Below are positions 24,897 through 36,171 of a stretch of 64,000 bases of DNA, piece after piece. The position numbers and the translations under genes were made by a program. Source of the stretch: Isoetes taiwanensis. Taxonomy: Eukaryota > Streptophyta > Lycopodiopsida > Isoetales > Isoetaceae. Where the stretch lies: NCBI GenBank assembly GCA_021234155.1, contig JAJEKV010000053.1, positions 4,926,488 through 4,990,487 of the forward strand. Reading direction: 5' to 3'. Numbering within the stretch: the first letter of the stretch is position 1; each line of letters starts with the position of its first letter. The notes below the pieces were generated by a model. That model had not been told where the DNA came from and did not search any database. It saw only the letters and a list, made by a program, of their open reading frames with translations.

Positions 24897-24944
24897 TACC
24901 ATTCTTTTAATATATTGATGACACAGTTCTTCAAAAAAAAAAAA
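24897..24944 (+). mobile_element. Tiny 5'-truncated L1-type LINE 3' end, unit B
   Basis: Only 36 bp (TTAATATATTGATGACACAG core) plus a 12-base A tail remain. It is framed by a 16-bp direct repeat ACATGCCAAGGTGGCT (24881-24896 and 24945-24960). TTAATATATTGATgacacag before poly(A) resembles plant L1 3' ends, and a long target duplication plus A tail fits target-primed reverse transcription. The direct repeat is also one minisatellite unit, which is an alternative origin. Confidence 0.5.
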
Positions 24945-25073
24945 ACATGCCAAGGTGGCTCAAACATGCCACCTAGGCTCCAACATGCCACCTAGGATCC
25001 AACATGACACCTAGGCCCAAACATGCCAAGGTGGCTCAAACATGCCACCTAGGCTCCAACATGCCACGCGGGG
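24945..25073 (+). repeat. 19-bp minisatellite, unit B
   Basis: Seven units of ACATGCCAAGGTGGCTCAA or ACATGCCACCTAGGCTCCA type, all opening ACATG(C/A)CA, the last one partial and ending GCGGGG. It lies directly upstream of a TATA box, so it could act as repeated promoter elements. Confidence 0.85.
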
Positions 25074-25099
25074 CAACCTATTTTGCATGTATGTAGCAG

Positions 25100-25107
25100 T
25101 ATAAATA
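25100..25107 (+). promoter_or_regulatory. TATA box, unit B
   Basis: TATAAATA followed by GCTTCTTCC, about 27 bp after the minisatellite. It matches the canonical plant TATA box and is kept unchanged in B-F, so each unit has a candidate promoter pointing toward the LINE/copia segment or the next unit. Confidence 0.45.
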
Positions 25108-25419
25108 GCTTCTTCCCATAAATAATTTGACAATCCTATATGTTTTAGCATTGCTCTTGTTACATCCAAAATGGTTCTATTTTTTTGCTCTGCTACTCCA
25201 TTTTGTTAAGGAAGGAAGGAAGGAAGGTACTTTTATCGTCCACGGAGACCAATCGGTCTATGGGACCCAATACAAAAACGCAGCAAGTGGATTACTGCCC
25301 GGATTAAAACCCCCGCCCAAGGGTTTCGAGGGAAAAACCGTGGCAAAGAATCACCCTGTGACAAAACCGCCCTAACATATAAAATGCGAAACACCCAAAT
25401 ATATACTGATCATGCACCA

Positions 25420-26759
25420 CAGGCGGCCCGGTGGGGCAAAGGTGACCTCGCAGTCCAATTACCTCTGAATGTATGACCCTGTGGCACGTGATCGACGGTG
25501 TGTTCATCGGCAAATGCAAGGGCAAGTCCTGGGCCGTACTAAGGGGCGTGATCCGCCGGATCGGTGAGCGTGGGCAACTCACGGAAAGTGTGAGACTCAT
25601 CCTCAATGGCACCCGTTTGACAAAGCGACAGAGCTCCGCCCCGGGCGGGGCTCCCCAATCCACCGCCTGCCTCGATCGCGAAGATGGTGGGCACTTGTAT
25701 GCGAATGGAGGCAATGAGAGTCGCGCTTTTGAAGGGCATTTGGGAACGCAGTAGAGCCGTGGACCCCGGGCTAACACGGGTTGATGTGCTCCTTGTAATG
25801 GGCCATTTTGACACGCTCTAGAGCCGTAGGGGTCCCGAGCTTGCCAAAGGAAACAAGCATCTAGGTACTCCAGTCATCACGATCGGCATTTGTGCCCCAC
25901 AATGACATCGTGCTCACCTCGCGACGTTCCATCTGGCGAACCAGCGATCTCTCTTACCCCTCCAACAGGGCCCTAAGCGGCTGCGGACCCATGGCCGCAG
26001 TGTAAGCGGGTCGCGGGCCGAGCATCACCCATAGTAACCACTTTACGAAAATAGGCGATGTGTCTATCAAGGGGCTGCCGTGAAGTGGCAAGAATCCGAT
26101 TTCTACTTGAGTGAGAATCGATAGGGGTGAAGGTTTCACCCAAGTGCCCGTGCCAAAAATGCCTTCGCACCTACTCCAAGTCATTCCGTGTCGCCAAAGA
26201 GCGGGTAGGCCCCAAACCTCGACCCGTCTGAAGGACGGAGCTCGACGAGAGCCTAAACGATGATGTGACCGATGGCCCCAATCATAGAGCTCTACGCACG
26301 GTGACTATTGTTCTCAGATGGCATAAAGCGCTTTCCGGCCTTTGTCACACCATAGCGGATAGACGCCTCCCAGCAGAGAGAGGAGGGGAACTCCACCCCT
26401 AGGTACTTGTAGGTGGGCGTGACGTCCACAGGCTGTCCCCGATATGTGAGTGCAGGAGGCATGGGGTGACGTGAAGAGGATATGAGAACCACCGGTCTTG
26501 GCAGATTGACGCCAAGCATGTCTCCAGAAACTCGAAAAAATGTGTCTAGGGCATCCAGTGAGATCGCATAGCAAGGGGGTGTGGGCAAGCAGGCCAACAT
26601 CGCCCGCGATAGATGAGTGGCGGATGACCCGGTGCAAAAGTCGTATGCCATCCCCCATGCTTTCGGTAAGCGGGGCTCTAACTGATCAATGTAGAGGCCA
26701 AAAAGTGTTGGCGAGAATACCTGCAAGTTAGTTGCCATTTGATTCCCCTTTTTAATCAA
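25420..26759 (-). mobile_element. LINE (non-LTR) reverse transcriptase remnant, unit B
   Basis: On the minus strand, 26759-26292 reads VFSPTLFGLYIDQLE (RT motif after the QG-C-LSP box), LDALDTFF and TYKYLGVEFPSSL, the thumb-side motifs of plant LINE polymerases. The catalytic Y-x-DD region (about 26,590) is damaged in this copy (IAGDVGLLAHTP). Further down (about 25,560-25,640), LCQTGAIEDESHTF matches the Cys/His C-terminal box of LINE ORF2. Several frame changes make it non-functional as written. No 5' part with endonuclease is present, and no target duplication was found. Confidence 0.8.
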
Positions 26760-27480
26760 TTTTTTAAAACTCCTGAAAGGTACTCTCCACCTCGGTTAGA
26801 CCTCAAACATTTAATTTCCCTATTGGTTTTCCTCTCCATTTCAGCTTCAAATATTTTGAATGTCAGTAAATGCTTGATCTTTTGGATTTTTAGAGTGTAG
26901 CATTTTGTTTTTAAAAGTGTAAAGTACTCCCTTCCATGCAAGCTTCTCACATTTAAGAATAGAATGGATCACAAAGATCCGTATACACAAGATCTAGAGC
27001 TTTGATCTGCCAAATACTAATCTAGTGTGCTTTCCTAGTTTATATGTAATGCATGTAAATTGTTCATCACCTTCATCAAAAGCATCATTCTTTCTCTTTT
27101 TTATCAAGTATTTCACATTATTAGAATGTGCATGGCTCAATCTTTCATGTCAAATTTTTATGGATGGCAAAGATACAACATTAGCCCAATTTGTCAGAGC
27201 AGCATTATGGAAACTAAAAAGATTGCCCATACGTTTTGCCAAAAATCTTATTTCATTATTGTGAAACATTTTATGCTTATCAAAACACACTCTGTAACCT
27301 AAGTCAACCAACTGACTGATAAAAATAAGATTTTTAACAATCTTTGGAACACACAATACATAACTCACTACGTTTCCTTGCAAATCAAATCACATTCCAG
27401 CTTCCTCCACTCTCTCATTAGCAGATAGCGAGAAACTTTGGCACTTCCTTGTTTAAATTCGATCGGGCTACTTGACTATG
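26756..27480 (-). mobile_element. Ty1/copia remnant (GAG-pre-integrase and integrase start), unit B
   Basis: On the minus strand, 27383-27150 reads YVLCVPKIVKNLIFISQL, DLGYRVCFDKHK and GNLFSFHNAAL, the GAG-pre-integrase signature. Downstream, 26950-26756 reads FKIFEAEMERKTNREIKCLR then SNRGGEYLSGVLKN, the integrase core around its second acidic residue. The piece between (about 26,950-27,150) is partly out of frame. It ends abruptly where the LINE begins. No LTR, protease or reverse transcriptase of this element is seen. Confidence 0.85.
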
Positions 27481-27504
27481 CTTCTCTCAACTCCACTATC
27501 TCAA

Positions 27505-28009
27505 ACATCATGATTAACTTTATTTTCAAAAGTATTTAATGCACTACATTAGAGTTGTCTCGGTGATCATTTTACGGTTCATGGACGTAAATGGTCCACC
27601 ATACCCCCTGCCATTTAAACCCATATATCTCATAAGGGAAATTTTATTTTTAAAATATAACACCACTATTTGAGTCCTCACTTGATTTTAACGATATGTG
27701 AGAATTTCATGGCCACTGGATTCACCTTTATGTTGGTATGATTGCTCAAACTTTAGAGAATTTGGCAGTTTTTACAGCACTCTAGAACTGCATTCTTCAA
27801 TTTTCTAGCACAAAAGTGTCTAAACCTTGCTAAATATGAAAGTAATTGATATATTATGATAAAACATATCGATTTACATGTTTCCATGTTTGGCCACTAT
27901 CATTTAATATCAATTGAAGTCGCAAAACCTTATTTTGCTTAAACATGCTGCATGAGGTTCAAGAATTATTTCTCTGTTATTATTACAAGTTTTGTCTTAA
28001 TTTTTTTGA
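27505..28009. other. Second AT-rich block, first half, unit B
   Basis: Matches 17745-18247 and 59,963-60,467. No coding content. It is interrupted at 28009 by the insert and resumes at 30643. Confidence 0.6.
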
Positions 28010-30182
28010 ATATGTAGCATTATAACAGGGGGTTTTTTTTGTAATTTTATACGCTTTTTGGCATGGTTTTCATATGATTTCATGGGCGTATTGCATGAGG
28101 CATACTAATCAGTATATCTAGAGTGCACATTGGATTTTTATATTTGAATGGCGTTTTAGCTATGGTTTTGCAATGGTTGCGCATTATATAGTTCCTATTC
28201 ACAAAAGAATTATTTGTATTAATTTCTTGAACAGCATGCAAGCATCGGGGATCTCTGCTTTAGGGTTTATGTCGATCTCGCTCTAGGGTTTGTGTAGGAA
28301 AGGGTTTTGCGGCAATTCATGGGATCTCATAATAGATGGCAAAGGCGGGACACCATCGAACTTCGTCTGTGGCGGGCACACATGGGGCTTGGTTTGTGTT
28401 TCAATGGGTTGTGGGAAAACCATCATAATCGGTCCAAATTATGCTTCCAAAGAAACTTCGCAGCAAAAAAGCAACACTTGCTAAGGATTATGGTATCTAT
28501 CCACCTCCGGGTTGTGGCGATTTTGAATCTGTACCGCACCTAATCCATAAAATCATGCTATACATATCCATTAAAGCGATAAACTTTTTGAATGGGCATT
28601 GCCGCAATGAAGAGAAGGCAATGCCAGATCGCGGCATTAGCGGATGCATCGGCCACGGCGAAGATCGCGGCATTAGGGGATGCGGTCGAGAAGCTTTATC
28701 ATTTGCCTTAACAAAGGCAACATCGAAATGTTGATTCGGGATTATCTTGTTGTTAGTCGAGGCGGGTCTCGGAGTTTCTTCTATTTGAAGCCGAACTCCA
28801 ACTATCTAATATCCGGTATAGCTTTGTTTCTATGGGTTTGAATATCGATATGTTTATATCTTGAAGAGTCGCTAATGATATTCGTGGGACTCCTTGTGTT
28901 CGTAAAGAAATGGCATCAATATCTTGTTCGGATCTTATTCCAATGTCGATTATACTCTAGAGTTTCATGATTCCAATTTCATATACTACCTACTGAGACC
29001 CGTTTTCATTATTGTCCTTATTTTGTAGATGGTCGCCACTATCGTATGTTTTCGGGCGGGCAAAGAAGAAACACCTAGACAACTAAAGGATGTTATACTT
29101 GTGTCATATGAGATTCGCAACAACAAAGATTTAGCCGCTTGTGAGAGAATGAAGTGGCGAAGGTATTTCATGTCAAGTTTTATAACTTGTTGTCTATTTG
29201 ATCTTATGGGTTGTATCATTTGGTCTTTGCACTGTTTAATCTAGATGCATTTCTGATCGGGGGTTTATGATGCACAACGTGAGCTCGTTGTTGTTGGGGG
29301 GCGCTTGGTGGCGACATTGGGCTTTGATCTGAATATTCATCATTCATACAAACCATCGGTTGCAGCTATCAAGAAGTTCAAAATTGCCCAAAATGCTGCC
29401 CTAGCACAAGTGGCATGGAACTTTCTCAATGACGGGTAAGTAATTTGATTTGCACAGATGGGCAATTCCTTCGCTTATTAGCGTCACGTCCAACCAAAGT
29501 AAAAGGAAGGAAGTTCTTTCCTTTAATTTTAGCCTCTTGGAATGAAGCGGTGTAAGGGATGTCGCAGAATCGCTCTGCTGCGATTTAAACCTCACCACAT
29601 TCTTTGCCGATGCCATCTTCCTAGCGGCTAAGTTCTGAAGCTGCCATCGATGGGAAGAAGGATTGGTGCCAAGAATTTGGGGAATATGGAATACTAGTTT
29701 CTAGTTTTTGTAGTCTGTGCTTGTTTGGTGCACTGCTTTGGAGTCTTTTTTATATTGCAACCAAGTTCATTGCATGAATTTCCTTTTTGTGAGATCCCTT
29801 CTTATAAAAGCATTGTTAGAGGACCTTTCTTCTTAATACTTAATAGTATGTATCGTGTGCTCCTTTATATATATTTATTATTACATGTTTGTGTATTGCT
29901 AGTGGCAACATGCACCATAGGCATGCATATATCTTTAATGGGCCTTGGAGTAACCTGGGTTCGATTCCCCGGAGGCCTTCAACTCTTACATAGCCATTAT
30001 ATATCCTAATAATTGTTATATGTTTGTTCTATCATATTATTATTATGATCATCTTAGTTAAATATGTATTATGGTTGTTTTTTTTTATCAAGCTTCTTCG
30101 TAATTAAGTCCACATGCAAATATGCTATCCTTAGTGCTCGAAGGCCTTTCTTAGGGCCCGAAGGGCCCAAATTTTTTTTTAA
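28010..30182 (+). other. Insert private to unit B
   Basis: Interrupts TTTTTTGA...GCTATAATCC of the second AT-rich block and replaces about 22 bp (TAATGAGTCCTTAACAAGAC and neighbours) kept in units A and F. It carries a cyclin-T fragment and, at its right end, a foldback element. The start (28,200-28,300) has two TAGGGTTT motifs, common in plant 5' leaders. The edges show no clean target duplication. Confidence 0.75.
29029..29700 (+). pseudogene. Cyclin-T gene fragment (three exon pieces)
   Basis: Three plus-strand pieces read as the cyclin box of plant cyclin T, the CDK9-type partner in P-TEFb. Piece 1 (29029-29165) has [19 protein letters not shown]. Piece 2 (29263-29435) has [29 protein letters not shown] and [12 protein letters not shown], ending at a GG|GTAAGT donor. 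Piece 3 (about 29,571-29,690) has RFKPHHI and then a frame-shifted LPS...EFG region. Introns are retained, so this is a genomic copy, not a processed pseudogene. Frame breaks sit at likely former CTG sites: TTTTCGGGCGGGC where TTTCTGGCGGGC is expected, TCGATGGG for TCTGATGGG. N- and C-terminal parts were not found; 28,290-28,735 is open in places but unrecognised. Confidence 0.8.
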
Positions 30183-30642
30183 TATAGCAATCAACACACA
30201 ACTACCATTAACATTATTAACACAAACCATTGCATTTAACACATTTAAATTAAAATCCCCCTTAAACCCCCTTTGGTTTGGGTGCATATTCACACGGGGG
30301 GTTACGTAGGGCAGCGAGAGCCCCAAAAAATTTACAATACATGTACAAAATTAACACCATTGAGTACATTCTCTCAAACCTTATAGTATTTTACAAACTT
30401 TAATATACAGTATACAAAAAACTTGTACATGCATACCCCACAAACGAGGATCGTTATGTACGGTCCAGATCTTGGAATAAAGGGCAAATATGCCCATCCG
30501 ACAGCTCTCGTTGCCCGAAGTAACCCCCCGTGCGAATATGCACCCAAACCAAAGGGGGTTTAAGGGGGATTTTAATTTAAATGTGTTAAATGCAATGGTT
30601 TGTGTTAATAATGTTAATGGTAGTTGTGTGTTGATTGCTATA
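30183..30642. mobile_element. Foldback element with 139-bp near-perfect arms, unit B
   Basis: TATAGCAATCAACACACAAC at 30183 is mirrored by GTTGTGTGTTGATTGCTATA ending at 30642. Arms 30183-30321 and 30504-30642 differ at only a few bases near their inner ends, with a 182-bp loop. The outer right end coincides with the GCTATA of the host repeat, so the breakpoint could lie up to 6 bp earlier. No target duplication seen. The near identity of the arms suggests a young structure. Confidence 0.8.
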
Positions 30643-32559
30643 ATCCAAGGAATTTTTTAGATGTTTATATGTTATATTAGTATCGTTATTAACTAAAAAA
30701 TTATTGTACAAAATTCAAAATAAAAATATAGGTTAAAATGCTCCAATAAACCACATCTATAAGTCTCATAAGGGTAGTAAATGATACATTCTAATTAACT
30801 CTACATAGGAATTTACTTTATCAATATAAATATAGTGTAACTAGAGTATAACCATGCATTATCTAGATCTAAACAAGATGTAATTTATCAGGATGAATAC
30901 ATTGAAAGGTTCAAAAGTGCATTGATTATACTCTTATAGGTCTAAAACACAACAATGGTGTATCTAGTGATGTTTATTGATGAATGGAGGACAATATCAC
31001 GATGTTTAGCCATGACTTTAAATAAATAGATCATAAGACTTTCCACTTTTTGTTTTTCTAGCCCATCTAAAATATTAACTTATTGCACTATATTTCTCCC
31101 ACGAACTTTTTAAATTGCACAATATATGATAAAAAGGAATATTGAGGTCCTTGGTGTGGTCTTATTAGGAAACAAAATGAAGAAATCTACTTACTTTCCA
31201 CTATATATTATATACAAGATTTGAATATAAATAAGCATGAACTATTTATAGATCCAGGATTAAACCAACTGGATTGAGAAAATTTCTCTATATATTTGCT
31301 TCGACGACTCTATTCATTTTGTCCCCTACAACGATATTATGAATTCTCATTTTCTATGAGATAATCTTTGAAATGTGTAAGTGGACTTCCTCATACATTC
31401 AAAGTAGCCCTTAACTACTTAATTTTTGTACTTCAATATCACCCTTTAGATAGACAATCTTTCCTAACCAACTAATGATGTCATATATAATGTGGTATAT
31501 TTGAACTATATTCTAAACAACTGATTAAGATGATGATGTTTCTGACTTTTAAATGAGAGGTCATGTGGATCAATAATCGGCATCGACATATAGAGTCTAT
31601 CTTGATCTTCTTTAGTCATAGCTTTTCATATTTTTTCTTGGTTCATCGTGCATTTCTTTCTTAACTTTGGGAAGCTTTGAAATATGGTGTTTGAAGTTCA
31701 TCCTCAAGGCACAAATCTAGAGATCAAATATGAAAAACATTTGATGATTACTTGGAATTAATACTAAAAGTTTCAGCCCAAACCTAGATATTTTTATTGA
31801 TAGAGGGACTTATGAAATATTAATATCCTAAAGTTCAACTTGAGATTGACTAAGGTAAAGAAGTTGTTGATTTAAAATGTACCTATGGACCAAGAATGGT
31901 CTTAAGTATAGAAACCTTTCTTGATTTATCATGATCATGCATTTTGCTCTTTTTTTTCTTTACTTGTTTTTTCATTAGTCTCATATCCACACAAGCATTC
32001 ATATATGATTTTTTCAATGATATATTATTTCAATAAATTTCCTTCAAAATTAACAAATTAAACATCAATTAAAAGTCACTTAAGATTGTAACTATAAGTC
32101 AAAATTTGAACCTTCAAATTAAGTCAACAATTTTTTTTTTTTTATGCATGAACCAATTAATCAACTATTTATATGTCAAATTTGAAGTAAAAAATCATTT
32201 CCATGCAAAAATTGTAGAATTTTAATTGAAATAGCCTACGGAACCATTATTGATCCACGAGAAGACGTAAAACTTTTTTTGATTGGTGACTATATCTTCC
32301 TTCCTAGACTTGATTGGAACAAGATTTTTTTTGTATTCATCCTTATCTCAGTATAGAAAAGTACCATTACAATGAAAAAAAAAAAAAAATAAAGAATCTT
32401 TTATTGAGGGTTTTTTACATTATGTAAAGATGAGCAAATTAGACTTGATCCCCCTTGATTCACCTAAGCATAACTTCCAATTTTAGGGTTATATGCATTT
32501 TTAACTATTTTTTCTGTGTAACATGACTGCCATATATTAATGTATACAAAGGGTTTAAC

Positions 32560-32790
32560 TGAATTTTATGCCGGCATATGCCTAGCATATGCGGTGGATC
32601 GCCGAGGCGGGTGCGCCGCTCAGAACTCTCGGTCATCCAGCCCCATTCCTTCGCAGGTGTGGCTATGGCGCAGCTCGACCCTTCTTCTTCTTCTGTGCTG
32701 AGGACGATCCTAGAGCCGAAACGTGCATGTATCGTTTTAGGGGCAAAAGGGCATGATCCCACATTATTTTCATAGATTGCAGATCTGCTA
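32560..32790. other. Hairpin plus GC-richer block, unit C
   Basis: The hairpin's right arm is damaged (CATATGCGGTGG). The minus strand is open for 126 codons across 32505-32885, the longest open frame over this block in the array. No family recognised. Confidence 0.45.
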
Positions 32791-34561
32791 TGCCAGGTCC
32801 GCTTTCCGGCGATAATGGGTCCATTTTGCCTCCTCTTGAATACTCTGGTTATAATGGGATCGCCCTTCCACTTGCTCATCCACATTCTTCTTTGCCCCTT
32901 TTTTGAACCATCTCTTTGTTTTTCTCCTGCTCAGAGGCCCTGCTTGGTAAAAGGTTGGATAATAGTTTGCAGAAATTGGAATCTATTTCAAGGTGGATGC
33001 TAAGCTCATTTGGAGCCCTTCATTGATGCGAAATGTAGCTTCCGGTTTTTTGAAAGCGAACATTGAAAACTTAATGCCTGAGAAAAATTTGCCCGGGTAT
33101 TGCAAAATCTCATAGGTTTTCTTCGCGACTTCTTTGGTCTCGATTGTAAGGGCGATTGTTGGTGTTACGGTTATACCATTCAGTTCTTCATTCAATTTGC
33201 AATAGTTTGCGGTATAATGGCGTTAATCAAAGCAATAACTTTTAGCATGAATCAATAAGTTGCAAAGCGGTGGTGGTGTTGCGGCGTTGTGTTGTAGCGG
33301 TGCTAAAGAACGCATTCAATTACACATTGTTTACTCATTAGCCCCGGCGGACTTTCATCGATAAGGTACTCCTTGCCGATAGACGGTATTCGAGAAACTT
33401 CGCCTTCTTTTGCTTATAATTTCTGTCAAAATGATACAGAAATAGCCTACAAGCAGCCTCTGAAGTGGGCAAAGCTCCGTCTCTTGCTTTCCATTTGGAT
33501 GATCTAGTAATGATATACTAGAATATCTAATGTTCCTTGCATAAAACGGAGAAGGAGAAATATGCCTTTATATCTTTGCACAAACTTTTTTATGTCTTTA
33601 GTTCTGAATGCAATCTCTACTGCATTTTAAGCATGTGGGCGATGGGCAAAAAGCATCGGGTTTTAAGTTAAAGATGCACGGATGATACTCATGCTGCTCT
33701 GATAGGGGCAATCCACTTGTTCAAAAATCATCTGCTTGGCTGTCAGAATCAAGCGAGACATGATTTACAGAGAGCTCACAAAGAAAATGCATGCGCCATT
33801 TTCATAGGCCATTCTTTCCGGTAAATCATATGATGGCATTTCTTTTTACCCTAAGGTCGCTTGCTGCAAATTTCGGCAGCATAAAAACAGATGGAGGCGG
33901 CCATACTGCAAGTTCCGGCTGCAAAAAATCAGATGGAGGCAGTTTTTGGGGTGATTCGGGTGCACATGCGCTCGGATATCATCTGATATCATGCCGATTC
34001 ATGGCCAGCAACACTCCAATCTGAGAAAAAATCAATGCAGGATATGTTTGGCAAGGAGTCCGGGCACTGGCAATTGGTCAAGGTGAATACAATTTTGCTG
34101 TATTCTATCGAAATAGGAGATAATCTGGCAGTATAGCTATGCAGGTTTATGAATTCAAGATATTTATTAGCTGGATTTCCATCTCTTGGTTCTGAAGCCC
34201 ATTCCTTTTTCATAAGCAATGAGAGATAAGGTATAGAATCTATTAGTTTCATGCAAAAATCCTTTGTTCTTTCTAGATTCTAGGATGTATTGCTCCTGTT
34301 CTATCCTCTGGAATGAAAATTTGATGCTATAAAATGGACAGATCGGTATTTTGATAAATGTAGATCTGCCTTGCCACAGCATCAGAGCATCTATATAATG
34401 ACAGAGGATATAGGCAAATCGAACTATATATTCAACCTGGTTCATTAATTTATTAGTTATTAAGTTATCTATTTGCAGAAATTAAGATAACATGAAGGAA
34501 AGTTGCAAATATAGTTTAATTTTTGTGGTGTAATGAGAATTGACATCAGCATTCTTGATGC

Positions 34562-35300
34562 TTGTGTGAAGGCAACTGCATCCATGCTGAAGTCTTTACT
34601 AAAACAGTAGAATATGACATTTTTGTGGGGAACGCTATTGTTAATATGTATGGTAAGTGTAGATGTTTGGAATCTGCAAAAGGTATATTTGATAGAATGC
34701 CCGTGCGAAATGTGATTACGTGGACTGCCATGGTTTCAGCATATGCACAATATGGACATGGATATTGGAAAGATGCACTTCAACTCTTACAAGAAATGCA
34801 AGGAACAGACAATTCTCCAAGTGGAGTTACTTGGATCACCGTTTTAGATGCATGTGCTGGGCAAGCAAACCTACTTGGAGGCAAGTTTTTGCATGCTATT
34901 CTAGTGAGACGTAAACTGGATCTAGATATAATCATATGGACTGCTAAACGATGCTTGCTTATTATTTAATTTCATACTTATTCGTAATGTTGCATCATGG
35001 AACACCATGCTTGCAGTTTTTGTGCAGCATGGCTGTTGTCTTGAGGTCACAGAACTTCTTTATCGAATGCCATTGGAGGGAGCTATGCCTAACAAGGTTA
35101 GCTTTATCAATGTTCTTTCTTCCTACAGCCATGCTGGGACTGCTGTGCTTAATGCCTACAGAATGTATGATGATCTGAAACATGGAAAGCATGCTGCAAA
35201 GTGTGCTCTTGAATATAGCCAAACAGAGGATGCAACATATGTTTTGCTATTAAATATTTATGCATCATTATGCAGGTGGGGTATTATCTCTGAAATATAA
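34562..35300 (+). pseudogene. PPR protein fragment, unit C
   Basis: The first 135 codons equal those of unit A. The second half (35007-35300) is open in another frame and reads PLEGAMPNKVSFINVLSS and the E-motif-like RMYDDLKHGKHAAKCALE. The two halves are separated only by the 32-bp deletion at about 34,945; apart from that this copy is clean. Confidence 0.88.
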
Positions 35301-36142
35301 AGAAGAATTGATTCCCATGTTACTTTGACCCAGTGAAGGAGACGGTTTTTTTACAATTTACAGGGCCCTTCCCATTATTGCGTAATGAACTTCATCTTGC
35401 TGCTGTTTGACCGTTTTGTTGTGCATCTCAAAAGGTAGGCATTTACCTATATTAGAAGTAGTGAATAGTAACTTTTTGCCTTCCTAGTGTCACCTGCTTT
35501 TCAGGAATGTAATTGCTGATCGGGTCCCAATCCAGCATGAATTAGGTTATCGGCCTTGGTAATATCGACATAGTGGACATATGTTAGTAATGCATTTGAG
35601 ATCAAGTGCATCTTTGGATGGAGCGGTTTATGGAGGGGTTTATAAAAACAACTGATTCTGAGGTTAAAGGTTTTGGTGCTGTTTATTCAAAATATGCTCA
35701 ACATAATTCGTGAAATAGCCAAAGCACATGGGCAAGTGTGAAATGTTTTTTTAGACAGGGTAAACGGCCATGACTTTGCCATGTGGCATGCAGCTGGATT
35801 AAATTGCATAACATCAATGTGACTATAAATTTGTCGTTTGGCATCTAACAAGTTGACTTACATACCTTGAAGAAGCTTGAGAGATGAGCAGGGAATGTTT
35901 TTCTTGCACTTGAAGAGATTGGGACAAGCATATTTGCGGCATTCCTTGTAATTTGCTTTCTTAAGAAGAGCAAGAGGAGATGAGAAAATAAATAGGAGCG
36001 AGTACTTACATAAAATGCAATTAAAGCGAGGGTAGCATTGTGGCTCGAAGCAAGTCTAATGCTAGTATCAAATTTATCCCTGAATTAAGAAAAACTTTCA
36101 CCTATCTTATAGCCTTAGGCTCTACGTATGGTTGCTGGACCC

Positions 36143-36171
36143 TATCTTATCTTATCTTATCTTATCTTATG
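36143..36171 (+). repeat. CTTAT microsatellite, unit C
   Basis: Five CTTAT units between two copies of GGACCCTAT. Units A, B, E and F have a single GGACCCTATTG here, so the run and duplicated flank are derived. Confidence 0.8.

Larger units (their letters stand above)
18681..31047 (+). repeat. Array unit B (full form plus 2.6-kb insert)
   Basis: The longest unit, about 12.4 kb. It holds every part of the long form plus an insert at 28010-30642. It alone lacks about 80 bp in its AT-rich block (near 19239, between CTTGATCT and GTTTGAAG), which is present in C-G. Its GGAA run (25208-25227) is the shortest seen. Confidence 0.85.

Noticed and set aside
24945-25073. CRISPR-like array of 19-bp repeats
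   Set aside because: The units are contiguous with no spacers, and the DNA is from a plant nucleus; it is a minisatellite.
25240-25400. tRNA gene or SINE head at the start of the LINE/copia segment
   Set aside because: A tRNA-like phrase (GTCCACGGAGACCAATCGG) is present, but no full A and B boxes or cloverleaf could be built.
32505-32885. 126-codon minus-strand frame over the GC-richer block
   Set aside because: It is open on both strands in some units and broken in others; no family match. Kept only as an uncharacterised block.
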